The position numbers and the translations under genes are program-made. A stretch of DNA of 36,191 nucleotides from Agrococcus casei LMG 22410. Lineage in GTDB: Bacteria; Actinomycetota; Actinomycetes; Actinomycetales; Microbacteriaceae. Shown here piece by piece: positions 1 through 8,900 of this stretch. Every line of letters starts with the position of its first letter. Position 1 is the first letter of the stretch. The stretch spans positions 1 to 36,191 of the forward strand of contig NZ_FUHU01000015.1 of assembly GCF_900163565.1 (NCBI RefSeq), given 5' to 3'. The notes below the pieces were generated by a model. That model was not told the origin of the DNA. It made no database searches and saw only the letters and a list, made by a program, of their open reading frames with translations.

Positions 1-2
1 GT

Positions 3-275
3 CGGTTCCCAGGCTGCGCAAGGATCGCGAAACATGCCGATGTCGATCACACCAAGGACTGGCAGCACGGGGGCAAGACCACGCCAGACAACCTCGCTTG
101 TCTCTGTCGACATCACCACACACTGAAACATCGATTAGGCCCCGACGAGGGATGGAAGGTCAGGCAGCTCGAACCCGGGGTGCTCGAATGGACCGATCTA
201 CAGGGTCAGATCCGAACAACGGAACCACCACCGGTGCCGAACGCGACGCTGGTCGCCGTCAGGAACGCTCGGTGA
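3..275 (+). CDS. DUF222/HNH endonuclease, C-terminal end (5' partial)
   Basis: The reading frame is open from the left edge to a TGA at 273-275, giving about 90 residues. It begins with the RFPGC motif typical of the start of the HNH module, followed by a DVDH-x3-W block, a GGKT-x-PDNLACLCRHHH block and a short tail. These are the metal-binding His/Asp residues and the second-half His residues of HNH nucleases, in the arrangement seen in actinobacterial DUF222-HNH proteins. The DUF222 N-terminal part lies outside the window. Such proteins occur in many copies in Micrococcales and their biological role is mostly unproven. The gene converges on mazG and overlaps its end by 17 bp. Confidence 0.88.
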   Translation, partial: RFPGCARIAKHADVDHTKDWQHGGKTTPDNLACLCRHHHTLKHRLGPDEGWKVRQLEPGVLEWTDLQGQIRTTEPPPVPNATLVAVRNAR

Positions 276-873
276 CGCCGCGCACCGCGTCGCGCAGTGC
301 ACGTTCGGCGTCCCAGCCGTGCTCGCGTGCTGTCTGCACGAGGCCGAGCAGCACTTCGCCGAGCTGCTGCTCTGACTGCACGTCGGCATTGCTGGCGGCG
401 GGAACCGCCATGTCGCGACGCTTCATGCGCGACAGCACCTTCTGTGCTCGCTGCAGAGCGGGCAGGGCAGCCGGAATCCCATCGTCGACGTGCACGCGCT
501 CGGTCTTGCCCGCTTCGGCGGCCTTCAGGACCTCCCAGTTGGCACGCACCGACTCGATGTCGGCATCCGCGTCTCCGAAGACGTGCGGATGACGCGACTC
601 CATCTTGTCGGCGACCGCCTGCGCCACATCCTCGAAGGCGAAACGGCCCTCGCTTCGGGCGATCTCGGCATGAAAGACGACTTGAAACAGCACATCGCCG
701 AGCTCTTCGCGGAGTTCGGCATCGTCGCCCGACTCGATTGCGTCGACGGCCTCGTACGACTCCTCGATCAGATACTGCACGAGCGAGGCGTGCGTCTGCT
801 GTCTGTCCCACGGGCAGCCGCCCTCGCCGCGGAGGGTCTGCATCATCTCGACGAGGCGTTCGATCTGGCTCAT
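259..873 (-). CDS. mazG: Nucleoside triphosphate pyrophosphohydrolase MazG
   Basis: This 204-residue protein hydrolyses (d)NTPs to NMP and pyrophosphate, cleaning aberrant nucleotides from the pool. The CPWDRQQTHASL block (residues 20-31), the Mg-binding EESYE (37-41) and EELGD (56-60) and the HPHVFG block (95-100) are hallmarks of the MazG fold. It is the last gene of the rplY-pth-lipoprotein-mfd-mazG operon. Its start overlaps the mfd stop by four bases, so translational coupling is likely. Its 3' end overlaps the convergent HNH gene. Length is as expected for single-domain to extended actinobacterial MazG. Confidence 0.96.
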   Translation of the reverse strand: MSQIERLVEMMQTLRGEGGCPWDRQQTHASLVQYLIEESYEAVDAIESGDDAELREELGDVLFQVVFHAEIARSEGRFAFEDVAQAVADKMESRHPHVFGDADADIESVRANWEVLKAAEAGKTERVHVDDGIPAALPALQRAQKVLSRMKRRDMAVPAASNADVQSEQQLGEVLLGLVQTAREHGWDAERALRDAVRGVTERS

Positions 874-3800
874 TCTGCCGACTCCTTCGGTGCTGCCGGC
901 GGCAGAACGTCACTCAGCAGCTTCGATACCCATTCGATCAGCTTGTCGTCGGCCAGGAGCTCAGCCTTGGTGCCGGCGAGCCTGCCGCCACCTCGTGTCG
1001 GCAGCGGCACGACGAGCACGTTCGCCGCAGTCTGCAGCTTGGCTTCGGGATACAGCCGACGCAGACGCATCTGCAGCGAATCCTTCAGCTCGACAGGGCC
1101 CACCCGAAGGTTCGGGCCGACGACGAACACCTCAGAGAGCTTCGCAGCTTGCGCCTGCCTGCGCAGGCGGGCCATGGCCACCAGGTTCTGCACCTGCTGC
1201 GGCAGCTCGCCGTAGCGGTCACGCAGCTCGTCGACGACGCGGTCGATCGAGTCTCCGTCAGTGTGTCCGGCTGCCGAAGCGAGCTTCTGATATGCCTCGA
1301 GACGCAGCCGCTCAGAGTCGATGTAGTCGTCAGGAACAACAGCATCGACCGGCAGCTCGAGTCGCAGCTCGCGCGGCGCATCCTCAGCGTCACCGCGGAA
1401 GGTCGCGACAGCCTCGCCGATCATGCGGATGTACAGGTCGAAGCCGACGCCCGCGATGTGGCCGGACTGCTCGCCGCCGAGCATGTTTCCGGCACCGCGG
1501 ATCTCGAGGTCCTTCAGCGCAACCTGCATGCCAGCACCAAGCTCATTGTGCACGGCGATCGTCTCGAGGCGGTCGTGCGCCGTCTCGCTGAGCGGCTTGT
1601 CGGAGTCATACAGGAAGTAGGCATAGGCACGCTCGCGGCCACGGCCCACGCGTCCGCGCAGCTGGTGCAGCTGCGAGAGGCCATAGCGGTCGGCGCGATC
1701 GACGATCAGGGTGTTGGCGTTGGGGATGTCGAGGCCGGTCTCGACGATCGTCGTGCAGACGAGCACGTCGTAGTGCTTCTCCCAGAAGTCGTCGATGACG
1801 TGCTCGAGTGTCGACTCGCCCATCCGTCCGTGTGCGATGCCGACGCGGGCCTCCGGCACCAGCTCGGCGATCTGCGACGCGACCTTGTTGATCGAAGCGA
1901 CCCGGTTGTGCACGAAGAAGACCTGGCCCTCGCGCAGCAGCTCACGCCTGATGGCCGCCGCCACCTGCTGGTCGTTGTAGGCGCCGACGAAGGTCAGAAC
2001 GGGGTGCCTCGCCTCAGGAGGCGTCGCAAGCGTCGACATCTCGCGGATGCCCGTCACGGCCATCTCGAGCGTTCGCGGAATCGGGGTGGCGCTCATCGCG
2101 AGCACGTCGACATTGGCCTTGAGTGCCTTCAGCTTGTCTTTGTGCTCGACGCCAAATCGCTGCTCCTCGTCGATGATGACGAGCCCCAAGTCTTTGAACT
2201 TCATCTTCTCCGCGAGGATGCGATGGGTTCCAATGACAACGTCAACGGTGCCGTCGGCGATGCCCGCAATCGTCTCGCGTGCCTCTTTGTCAGTCTGGAA
2301 GCGGCTCAGCGCCTTCAGATTCACCGGAAAGCCTGCAAACCGAGACGCGAACGTCTCGAAGTGCTGCTTGACCAGCAGCGTCGTCGGCACCAGCACCGCG
2401 ACCTGCTTGTTGTCTTGCACCGCCTTGAATGCGGCTCGCACCGCAACCTCGGTCTTGCCGTATCCGACGTCGCCGGAGAGCAGCCGGTCCATCGGAATCG
2501 GCGACTGCATGTCGCGCTTGACCTCGTCGATCGTCGTCAGCTGGTCGGGTGTCTCGGCGAAGGGGAAGGCGTCTTCAAGCTCAGCCTGCCAGGGGGTGTC
2601 GCGGCCGAACGCGAAGCCGCGCGAGGCCTTGCGCGCCGAGTACAGCTGCACCAGCTCGACCGCGATGTCGCGCACCGCTCGCCGCGCCTTCGACTTCGCA
2701 CTCTGCCAGTCGCTGCCGCCCATCTTCGACAGTGCGGGAGCCTCGCCTCCGACATAGCGGCTCAGCTGGTCGAGCTGGTCGGTCGGCACCGAGAGCCGGT
2801 CGCCCGCATGGCCGCGCTTCGACGACGCGTACTCGATGACCAGATACTCGCGCGTCGTCTTCGAGGCGTTGCGGCCGCCGGTGGAGACCTCTCGCTGCAT
2901 CAGCTCGACGAATCGGCCGATGCCGTGCGTCTCGTGCACGACGTAGTCTCCGGCTTTCAGCTGCAGCGGGTCGACGACGGTTCCCCGCCTGGTCGACAGC
3001 TTCTGCGACGAGCGACGGTGATCGCTGACAGCCTTGCCGAAGAACTCGGCCTCGCTCAGAATCGCGATTCGGCTCTCGGGCAGCAGGAATCCGCTGCCGA
3101 TCGCCGCCTGCGTCACGACTGCGACGCCTGCCGCCAGCTGCGCATCCGCTCCCTCTTCGACAGCTCGGGCCGCGATCTCGTGCTCTGCCAGCACATCGGC
3201 GGCGCGCTGCACCATGCCGGCGCCGGCAGCGGTGACTACCACCTGCCACTGGTCTCGGAGTCGCTCCCCCACGAACTCGACAGCGCCGTCTGCGTTGCCT
3301 GCGAATGACGGAACCGGCTTCGCCTCGATCTCGGACTGGTCAGCGAGGTCGTTGGCGAGCTGCGTGACATCGCACCACGGGCCATCGGTGGATGCTCGCA
3401 GTGCGTCGAGCTCGATGAACTCGCCGCCGCTGAGGTCGATGGGAGCCTCTGCTCCGGCCGTCGCCGCACTCCAGGCTGCCTCGAGGAACTCGCGGTTCGT
3501 GTCGTTGAGGATCTTGATGCGGTCGCGAACCCGCTCGTGGCCCATGACGATCACACGGGTTCCGGGCATGAGCGCCGTGATCGGCTCGAGGTTCGAGACG
3601 AGCGCGGGAGCGAGCGATTCCATGCCCTCGGCAGGGATGCCCTCGGAGAGCTTCTCGAGCAGGCCTCCGATGGCCGGGAACTCGTGCTGCATCTCCTTCG
3701 CACGCTGGCGCACCGACTCGGTCAGCAGCAGCTCGCGGCTGGGAGGCATCACGACTTCTTCTGCGTCGTCGCTCGATCGCTGGTCGGCGACCCTGAACCA

Positions 3801-4412
3801 GCGCATCTGCTCGATCTCGTCGCCGAAGAACTCGGCACGGACAGGATGCTCGGCTGCGGGCGAGAACACGTCGAGGATGCCGCCGCGAGAGGCGAACTCG
3901 CCGCGACGGGTGACCATGTCGACACGGGTGTATGCGAGCTCGATCAGGCGGCCGATGATCGCCTCGATGCTGTTGCCCCTCGAGCCCGCACGCAGCACGA
4001 CGGGTTCGACATCGGCGATGTCTGAGGTGATCGGCTGCACTGCTGCACGCACCGATGCGACGACGATGCCGCGTCTGCCGGACTCGAGGCTGCGGATCCT
4101 CGCGAGCGCGTCGTAGCGCTGCCCGACGGTCTCGGGTGAAGGGCTGAGGCGCTCGTGCGGCAGGGTCTCCCAGGCCGGGAACCCGACGATCTGCGCATCC
4201 GGAGCCCAGGCCTCGAGGTCGCCCACGAGCTGATCCGCCTCGCGCCTGGTCGGCGTGATGACCAGGGTGGATCGCTCTGCATCCGAGAGCGCAGCGACGA
4301 CAGGAGCTCGAAGCGAGTCCATCGCTGAGACCGCGCCGCTGGCGACTCTCAGGTGCTGCAGTTCAGAGAGCGGCCCTTCAGTGAGGGTGTCGAGAACTCG
4401 ACTGAGGGTCAC
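870..4412 (-). CDS. mfd: Transcription-repair coupling factor Mfd
   Basis: This 1180-residue DNA translocase removes stalled RNA polymerase at lesions and recruits UvrA. Domains in order: UvrB-homology region near residues 20-210 (RGGILDVFSP at 176-185), RNA-polymerase-interacting CarD-like module (GDYVVHETHGIGRF, 488-501), RecG-like helicase motor with Walker A GDVGYGKTE (647-655) and DEEQRFG Walker B (748-754), the TPIPRTLEM motif, and a C-terminal TRCF domain. The start is GTG at 4412, overlapping the upstream lipoprotein stop by four bases (GTGA). The size is normal for the family and there is no disruption. It is co-transcribed with pth upstream and mazG downstream. Confidence 0.98.
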   Translation of the reverse strand: MTLSRVLDTLTEGPLSELQHLRVASGAVSAMDSLRAPVVAALSDAERSTLVITPTRREADQLVGDLEAWAPDAQIVGFPAWETLPHERLSPSPETVGQRYDALARIRSLESGRRGIVVASVRAAVQPITSDIADVEPVVLRAGSRGNSIEAIIGRLIELAYTRVDMVTRRGEFASRGGILDVFSPAAEHPVRAEFFGDEIEQMRWFRVADQRSSDDAEEVVMPPSRELLLTESVRQRAKEMQHEFPAIGGLLEKLSEGIPAEGMESLAPALVSNLEPITALMPGTRVIVMGHERVRDRIKILNDTNREFLEAAWSAATAGAEAPIDLSGGEFIELDALRASTDGPWCDVTQLANDLADQSEIEAKPVPSFAGNADGAVEFVGERLRDQWQVVVTAAGAGMVQRAADVLAEHEIAARAVEEGADAQLAAGVAVVTQAAIGSGFLLPESRIAILSEAEFFGKAVSDHRRSSQKLSTRRGTVVDPLQLKAGDYVVHETHGIGRFVELMQREVSTGGRNASKTTREYLVIEYASSKRGHAGDRLSVPTDQLDQLSRYVGGEAPALSKMGGSDWQSAKSKARRAVRDIAVELVQLYSARKASRGFAFGRDTPWQAELEDAFPFAETPDQLTTIDEVKRDMQSPIPMDRLLSGDVGYGKTEVAVRAAFKAVQDNKQVAVLVPTTLLVKQHFETFASRFAGFPVNLKALSRFQTDKEARETIAGIADGTVDVVIGTHRILAEKMKFKDLGLVIIDEEQRFGVEHKDKLKALKANVDVLAMSATPIPRTLEMAVTGIREMSTLATPPEARHPVLTFVGAYNDQQVAAAIRRELLREGQVFFVHNRVASINKVASQIAELVPEARVGIAHGRMGESTLEHVIDDFWEKHYDVLVCTTIVETGLDIPNANTLIVDRADRYGLSQLHQLRGRVGRGRERAYAYFLYDSDKPLSETAHDRLETIAVHNELGAGMQVALKDLEIRGAGNMLGGEQSGHIAGVGFDLYIRMIGEAVATFRGDAEDAPRELRLELPVDAVVPDDYIDSERLRLEAYQKLASAAGHTDGDSIDRVVDELRDRYGELPQQVQNLVAMARLRRQAQAAKLSEVFVVGPNLRVGPVELKDSLQMRLRRLYPEAKLQTAANVLVVPLPTRGGGRLAGTKAELLADDKLIEWVSKLLSDVLPPAAPKESAE

Positions 4413-4900
4413 TTGGTCCAGAGCTCTTCGCCGTTGGCGTCAAGACCTCTCCAGCTCCAGGAGAATCCCTCGCGGTCTTCGAGCACAGGGGCCTGCGTCA
4501 CGAACACCGGAGCAGGGCTCTCGATGTCTGCAGGAGTCTCGGTCTTCTGCATCTCGATCTCTTCGCCGTTGTAGTCGAGAATCGTCGTCTCGGTGCCCTC
4601 TTCTGCGATCACGATGATCAGTTCGCCTTCGCCCGACTTGTCGCCGTCGTAGCAGATCAACACGGGTTCGCCGAGGCACGAGAGCACCCGGTGGTCGCCT
4701 TCGGCGATGATCACATCGTGCATGCCCGACTCGGTGCCCTTGTCGTAGTACACGTCGTAGGTCTCGTCGATGCTGCCGACCGGCTCGAAGCCGATGAACG
4801 GCTCGGTTGCGTAGTCTGCCTGGCCGGCACATCCGGTCAGTGCCGCGAGGCTGACGCACGCGAGTGCTGCCAGCACGGTCTTCGGCTTGTTGCGGGCCAT
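4409..4900 (-). CDS. Small secreted lipoprotein, unknown function
   Basis: This 163-residue protein has a basic N-terminus, a hydrophobic stretch at 9-20 and an LTGC lipobox with lipidated Cys24, so it should be a membrane-anchored lipoprotein on the outer face of the cell. The start at 4900 is chosen because a strong AGGAGG sits four bases upstream; a frame-extending start at 4960 has no such support and would bury the signal peptide. The mature part is acidic, with no recognised domain, and has two Cys near the middle (SCLGEPVLICYDG) that could pair. It lies between pth and mfd and overlaps the mfd GTG start by four bases, so it probably belongs to the operon although its function looks unrelated. 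Confidence 0.85.
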   Translation of the reverse strand: MARNKPKTVLAALACVSLAALTGCAGQADYATEPFIGFEPVGSIDETYDVYYDKGTESGMHDVIIAEGDHRVLSCLGEPVLICYDGDKSGEGELIIVIAEEGTETTILDYNGEEIEMQKTETPADIESPAPVFVTQAPVLEDREGFSWSWRGLDANGEELWTK

Positions 4901-4956
4901 CAGTCCTCCTGCTCCACTAGCGCTCAAGCGTAGTGGAATATCTCTGCCGTTCGGCC

Positions 4957-5547
4957 TCACGCACGGTCTTCGCGGGTGTGCACGCGCTGCTGCGCTGCGA
5001 CGAGGCCGTCGCGAATCACGAGCTCGACGGCGTCGGCCGTCTCGTCGATGAGATTCGGCAGCAGCTTGCGCTCTTCGCCGCTGAAGCGCCGGAGCACGTG
5101 CTCGGCTGGGTCTTGGCGGCCGGGCGGGCGCCCGACACCGAATCGCACGCGCACGAAGTCAGGGCCTCGAGAGGCGATGATGTCGCGCAGTCCGTTGTGG
5201 CCGCCGTGGCCTCCTCCGGACTTCAGCTTGAGCGCATCGAACGGCAGGTCGAGGTCGTCATGCACGACGATGATGTTCTCGTTGGCGACGCCGTAGTAGT
5301 CGGCGAGCTGCGCGACCGGCCCGCCGGATCGGTTCATGAAGGTCTCTGGAAAGGCCATGACGATCTTCGGCCCGCCGATGATGCGAGCCTCTGCGACCGA
5401 AGCCGCGGCCTTCCTGTGCCGACTGCGCTTGGCACCGGCCCTGGCGATGAGCTCGTCGAGCACATCGAGGCCGATGTTGTGGCGCGTATGCGCGTAGTCG
5501 GGCCCGGGGTTTCCGAGCCCGACTACGAGAAAGGTGTCGGCTGACAT
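4957..5547 (-). CDS. pth: Peptidyl-tRNA hydrolase
   Basis: The 196-residue enzyme releases peptides from prematurely dropped peptidyl-tRNA. Conserved blocks are VVGLGNPG (8-15), TRHNIG with the catalytic His23, FMNRSG with Asn72, VVHDDLDLP with the catalytic Asp at about 97, and GGGHGGHNGLRDI with Asn118. It follows rplY by 11 bases and precedes the lipoprotein gene. The rplY-pth pairing is common in bacteria. The start is ATG at 5547. All catalytic residues are present and the length is typical. Confidence 0.97.
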   Translation of the reverse strand: MSADTFLVVGLGNPGPDYAHTRHNIGLDVLDELIARAGAKRSRHRKAAASVAEARIIGGPKIVMAFPETFMNRSGGPVAQLADYYGVANENIIVVHDDLDLPFDALKLKSGGGHGGHNGLRDIIASRGPDFVRVRFGVGRPPGRQDPAEHVLRRFSGEERKLLPNLIDETADAVELVIRDGLVAAQQRVHTREDRA

Positions 5548-5558
5548 CGAGCGGGTGA

Positions 5559-6194
5559 CTACTCCGAGTCGCCTTCGGCGTCGGTCTCGTCGTCTGCCTC
5601 TGCTTCACCAGCAGAGTCTTCGCCGGCTGTCGTCTCGGTGTCGAGCTGCGGCACGATGATTCCCACGACGAGCTGCTCGGCGTCGGTCAGCAGCTCTGCG
5701 CCCTCGGGCAGCGTGACGTCGGCAGCGGTGACGAGCGCGCCCTCTTCGAGGCCCTCGATCGAGACCATGAGGTACTCGGGGATGTTGAGTGCGTCGACGT
5801 CGAGCGACAGCGTGTTGACCTCGAGGTTCGAGATCGTTCCGGGGGCGCTTTCGCCCTCGAGGTGCACGGGCACGTCGACCGTGACCTTCTCGCCGCGCTT
5901 GACAATGATGAGGTCGAGGTGCTCGATGGCGTCTGCACCCATCATGACGGGGTTGCGCTGCACGTCGCGCACCAGCGCGAGCTGCGAAGCGCCCTCGATG
6001 TCGAGGTCGATGATCGCGTTCGAGCGGCGGACGACGAGGAAGAGCTCGTGCGTGTTCAGCGTGAGGTGCTGGGGCTCGGTGCCGTGGCCGTAGAGGACCG
6101 CGGGGACCTTGCCTGCGGCACGGAGGCGACGTGCTGCGCCCTTGCCGAATTCGGTGCGCTGCTCGGTGACGAGCTTGCTTCTCTGACTGCTCAT
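5559..6194 (-). CDS. rplY: 50S ribosomal protein L25/general stress protein Ctc
   Basis: This 211-residue L25 has a C-terminal TL5/CTC extension. The N-terminal 5S-rRNA-binding domain (about 1-95) carries the family pattern (LRAAGKVPAVLYGHG). The second domain (about 96-190) contains the DVPVHLEGE motif, and the tail is very acidic and low in complexity. The ATG at 6194 is supported by AAGGGAG upstream; the longer open frame to 6815 is intergenic and antisense to gnd. It is the first gene of the rplY-pth-lipoprotein-mfd-mazG operon. Confidence 0.95.
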   Translation of the reverse strand: MSSQRSKLVTEQRTEFGKGAARRLRAAGKVPAVLYGHGTEPQHLTLNTHELFLVVRRSNAIIDLDIEGASQLALVRDVQRNPVMMGADAIEHLDLIIVKRGEKVTVDVPVHLEGESAPGTISNLEVNTLSLDVDALNIPEYLMVSIEGLEEGALVTAADVTLPEGAELLTDAEQLVVGIIVPQLDTETTAGEDSAGEAEADDETDAEGDSE

Positions 6195-6443
6195 GGATTG
6201 CTCCCTTATGGGTTCAGGGGCCGGTGGGCCCAGTTCAGTTGTCGACTCGAACGCTGTTGCGTGAGGAATGGGACTGGCCCACGGGCAGCCATCCAGGCTG
6301 TCTGTCTCACTGCGTCGATCACGGGCACGGAGCCCCTCGCCGAAGTTCAGCGACCATAGTAGCAGTCGCAGTGCGGGGGTCGTCGAGACTACTGTTGGAG
6401 GACAGCGGGCAACCGCACGTCGCACAACATGGAAGGCTGGCAA
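6195..6443. promoter_or_regulatory. Divergent promoter region rplY/gnd
   Basis: This 249-bp intergenic region must hold promoters for rplY (minus) and gnd (plus). A TACTAT -10-like hexamer on the minus strand lies at 6356-6361, and a TACTGT on the plus strand at 6390-6395. Neither has a convincing -35 at the usual spacing. If the minus hexamer is used, rplY has a leader of about 155 nt with GC-rich self-complementary stretches (around 6205-6235 and 6275-6300). I see no open frame or known riboswitch in it. Confidence 0.4.
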
Positions 6444-7880
6444 GTGAGCTCTGCGAAGGCAAATATCGGAGTCGTCGGACTCGCAGTGATGGGTTCGAAT
6501 CTGGCGCGCAACCTCGCCAGCCGCGAAGGCAACAGTGTTGCAGTCTACAACCGCACCGGGTCGAAGACCGACGAGCTCGTCGCCGAGCACCCCGAGGCCG
6601 GTTTCGTTCCGTCGAAGACCGTGGCTGAGTTCGCCGCGTCGCTCGAGCAGCCGAGAACCGCCATCATCATGGTGCAGGCCGGTGCTGCGACCAACGCCGT
6701 CATCGATCAGCTCGTCGCCGAGTTCGAGCCCGGCGACATCATCGTCGACGGCGGCAATGCCCTCTTCACCGACACCATCCGCCGCGAGGCCGCTGTTCGC
6801 GAGACGGGCATACACTTCGTCGGATGCGGCATCTCCGGCGGCGAGGAGGGCGCACTGAACGGCCCCTCGCTCATGCCCGGCGGAACCGTCGAGTCATACG
6901 AGACCCTCGGCCCCATCCTGCGCTCCATCGCAGCGCTTGCCGATGACGGCGAGCCCTGCGTCACCCACATCGGCACCGACGGCGCCGGCCACTTCGTCAA
7001 GATGGTGCACAACGGCATCGAGTACGCCGACATGCAGCTGATCGGCGAGGCCTACGACCTCATCCGCCGAGGCACGGGCAAGACGCCCGCCGAGATCGCA
7101 GAGATCTTCGCCGCCTGGAACACGACCGAGCTCGAGTCGTACCTGATCGAGATCACCGCTGAGGTGCTCCGCCAGGTCGACGCCGAGACGGGCTCGCCGC
7201 TCGTCGACGTCATCCTCGACGCGGCCGGCGCAAAAGGCACGGGCGCGTGGACGGTGCAGTCGGCACTCAACCTCGGCGTTCCCTCGACCGGCATCGCCGA
7301 GGCGACCTTCGCCCGCTCGCTCTCGTCGCAGCTCGGGCAGCGCGCGCAGGCCAAGGGCCTTCCCGGACCCGAGGCAGCCGCCGTCGATGACGCCGACGCA
7401 TTCATCGAAGACGTGCGCCTCGCGCTCTACGCATCGAAGATCATCGCCTACTCGCAGGGCTTCGACATCATCGTCGCCGGTGCAGAAGAGCACGGCTGGA
7501 ACATCGACAAGGGCGAAGTCGCGAAGATCTGGCGCGCCGGCTGCATCATCCGCGCGCGCTTCCTCGAGCGCATCACCGAGGCCTACGCAGAGCAGCCCGA
7601 CCTGGTCGCGCTCGTTCTGGCGCCGTTCTTCACGGATGCGGTGGCCGGCGGCCAGGACGCCTGGCGGCGGGTCGTGCAGTACGCAGCCGGTTCGGGCATC
7701 CCCGCGCCTGCCTTCTCGTCGACGCTCGCCTACTACGACGGCCTGCGCGCAGACCGCCTGCCAGCGGCCCTCGTGCAGGGACAGCGCGACTTCTTCGGTG
7801 CGCACACCTACCGGCGCGTCGACCGCGAAGGCTCCTTCCACACCGAGTGGTCGGGCGACCGCTCAGAGACTGCCCTCTAG
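6444..7880 (+). CDS. gnd: 6-phosphogluconate dehydrogenase (decarboxylating)
   Basis: This 478-residue enzyme oxidises 6-phosphogluconate to ribulose-5-phosphate with NADP in the pentose phosphate pathway. It shows the nucleotide-binding GLAVMGSNLA (12-21), NRT after beta-2 (36-38), GGNALFTDT, the GCGISGGEEGA substrate loop, and the catalytic KMVHNGIEY (Lys186, Asn190, Glu193). The GTG at 6444 is chosen because GGAAGG lies seven bases upstream; the in-frame ATG at 6429 has no Shine-Dalgarno. It stands alone on the plus strand and its stop shares bases with the convergent LCP gene stop. Ribulose-5-phosphate from this step can feed prs, encoded nearby. Confidence 0.97.
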   Translation: MSSAKANIGVVGLAVMGSNLARNLASREGNSVAVYNRTGSKTDELVAEHPEAGFVPSKTVAEFAASLEQPRTAIIMVQAGAATNAVIDQLVAEFEPGDIIVDGGNALFTDTIRREAAVRETGIHFVGCGISGGEEGALNGPSLMPGGTVESYETLGPILRSIAALADDGEPCVTHIGTDGAGHFVKMVHNGIEYADMQLIGEAYDLIRRGTGKTPAEIAEIFAAWNTTELESYLIEITAEVLRQVDAETGSPLVDVILDAAGAKGTGAWTVQSALNLGVPSTGIAEATFARSLSSQLGQRAQAKGLPGPEAAAVDDADAFIEDVRLALYASKIIAYSQGFDIIVAGAEEHGWNIDKGEVAKIWRAGCIIRARFLERITEAYAEQPDLVALVLAPFFTDAVAGGQDAWRRVVQYAAGSGIPAPAFSSTLAYYDGLRADRLPAALVQGQRDFFGAHTYRRVDREGSFHTEWSGDRSETAL

Positions 7881-8887
7881 CGGGGCGGAGGCGGCGTGAA
7901 GCTGGTCATGGAGTCCTCGGCGAAGGCCTCCCTGATCAGCTCGACGCCGTCCCAGTCGACGTGCACGACCGACTGATCGCCGATCATGCCGGTTCCGGTC
8001 GTGGGCAACGTGAAGGTCTGCAGCGGCGGCTTGCCGCCATTGGCAGAGACGAGTGAGGCGCCGAGCGACACCATCTGCGTCGTCGACATGGTGTCTGTCG
8101 TGGCCATGTGCGGCGACAGGCTCTCGATGATGTCGGCGAGCTTCAACGGGTTCGCCAGCACCTCGGGCGCCAGGATGCCGTTCAGAGCACCGCGCATGAA
8201 CGCCTGCTGGTTGTGCACTCGCTGGTAGTCGCCGTCTTCGAACGCGTATCGCTCGCGCACGAACTCGAGGGCCGCTTCTCCCTCGGAGATCGTGATGTTG
8301 CCGGCTTCGAAGTCATAGTTCTTGGTCGAGAACGCACGGTCGTTGTTGAGCGTCACTCCCCCGAGCTCTTCTGTCAGGCCCTTGAAGCCCTCGAAGTCGA
8401 TGACCGCGACGTGGTCAATTCGCTGGTCGATGACCGTCTCGACCGTCTGCACCATGAGCGAGACGCCGCCGAGCGACAGCGCGGCGTTGATCTTGTTCTC
8501 GCCGTGGCCCGGGATCTCGACCCACGAGTCGCGCATGACCGACATGATCTGGATGCTCTTGCGATCCGGCGGGATGTGCGCCACGAGAATCGCGTCGGCG
8601 CGGTCGCCGAGGTTGTCCATGAGGTCCTGGCCCTCTTCGCGAGAGTCTGTTCCGAGCAGCAGCACGTTGATCGGCGAGCCCGACTCGGTCTCGACCACCT
8701 TGGGCCGGTCGCTGTCGTCGGGGAACGCCGACTCAACGGTCGAAACACCGTCGAATGCGGAGTTGAGGCGGAGGAGCAAGGCTGCGATCGCGATCGCGAG
8801 CACCACCACAACGCCCAGAAGGATCCAGAGGACCTTGCGAACTCTGCGCTTCTTCCTGGGCTTGTCGACCGTTTCAGTAGCTGTCAT
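7877..8887 (-). CDS. LytR-CpsA-Psr (LCP) family glycopolymer ligase
   Basis: This 336-residue membrane protein has a short basic cytoplasmic N-terminus, one TM helix (19-40) and an extracellular LCP domain. The signature residues are visible: LLLGTDSR (76-83), DRADAI (96-101), SVMRDSW (116-122), KINAALSLGG (132-141) and LEFVRERYAF with a following RVHNQQ. LCP enzymes move undecaprenyl-linked glycopolymers onto peptidoglycan. The start is ATG at 8887. No Shine-Dalgarno is visible; instead TAGAAT sits seven bases upstream, suggesting a leaderless transcript. It follows the APC permease by 10 bases and its stop overlaps the convergent gnd stop. Confidence 0.93.
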   Translation of the reverse strand: MTATETVDKPRKKRRVRKVLWILLGVVVVLAIAIAALLLRLNSAFDGVSTVESAFPDDSDRPKVVETESGSPINVLLLGTDSREEGQDLMDNLGDRADAILVAHIPPDRKSIQIMSVMRDSWVEIPGHGENKINAALSLGGVSLMVQTVETVIDQRIDHVAVIDFEGFKGLTEELGGVTLNNDRAFSTKNYDFEAGNITISEGEAALEFVRERYAFEDGDYQRVHNQQAFMRGALNGILAPEVLANPLKLADIIESLSPHMATTDTMSTTQMVSLGASLVSANGGKPPLQTFTLPTTGTGMIGDQSVVHVDWDGVELIREAFAEDSMTSFTPPPPR

Positions 8888-8894
8888 GCGTGCA

Positions 8895-8900
8895 ATTCTA
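8895..8900 (-). promoter_or_regulatory. Putative leaderless -10 (TAGAAT) for the LCP gene
   Basis: TAGAAT on the minus strand is followed by seven bases and then the ATG at 8887, the spacing expected if transcription starts on the A of the start codon. The first three bases are the TAG stop codon of the upstream permease. No clear -35 is present. This is an inference from spacing only. Confidence 0.5.

Noticed and set aside
297-3308. A 1003-residue open frame on the plus strand
   Set aside because: It is antisense to mfd and mazG, is arginine-rich and low in complexity, and has no domain; an artefact of GC-rich codon bias.
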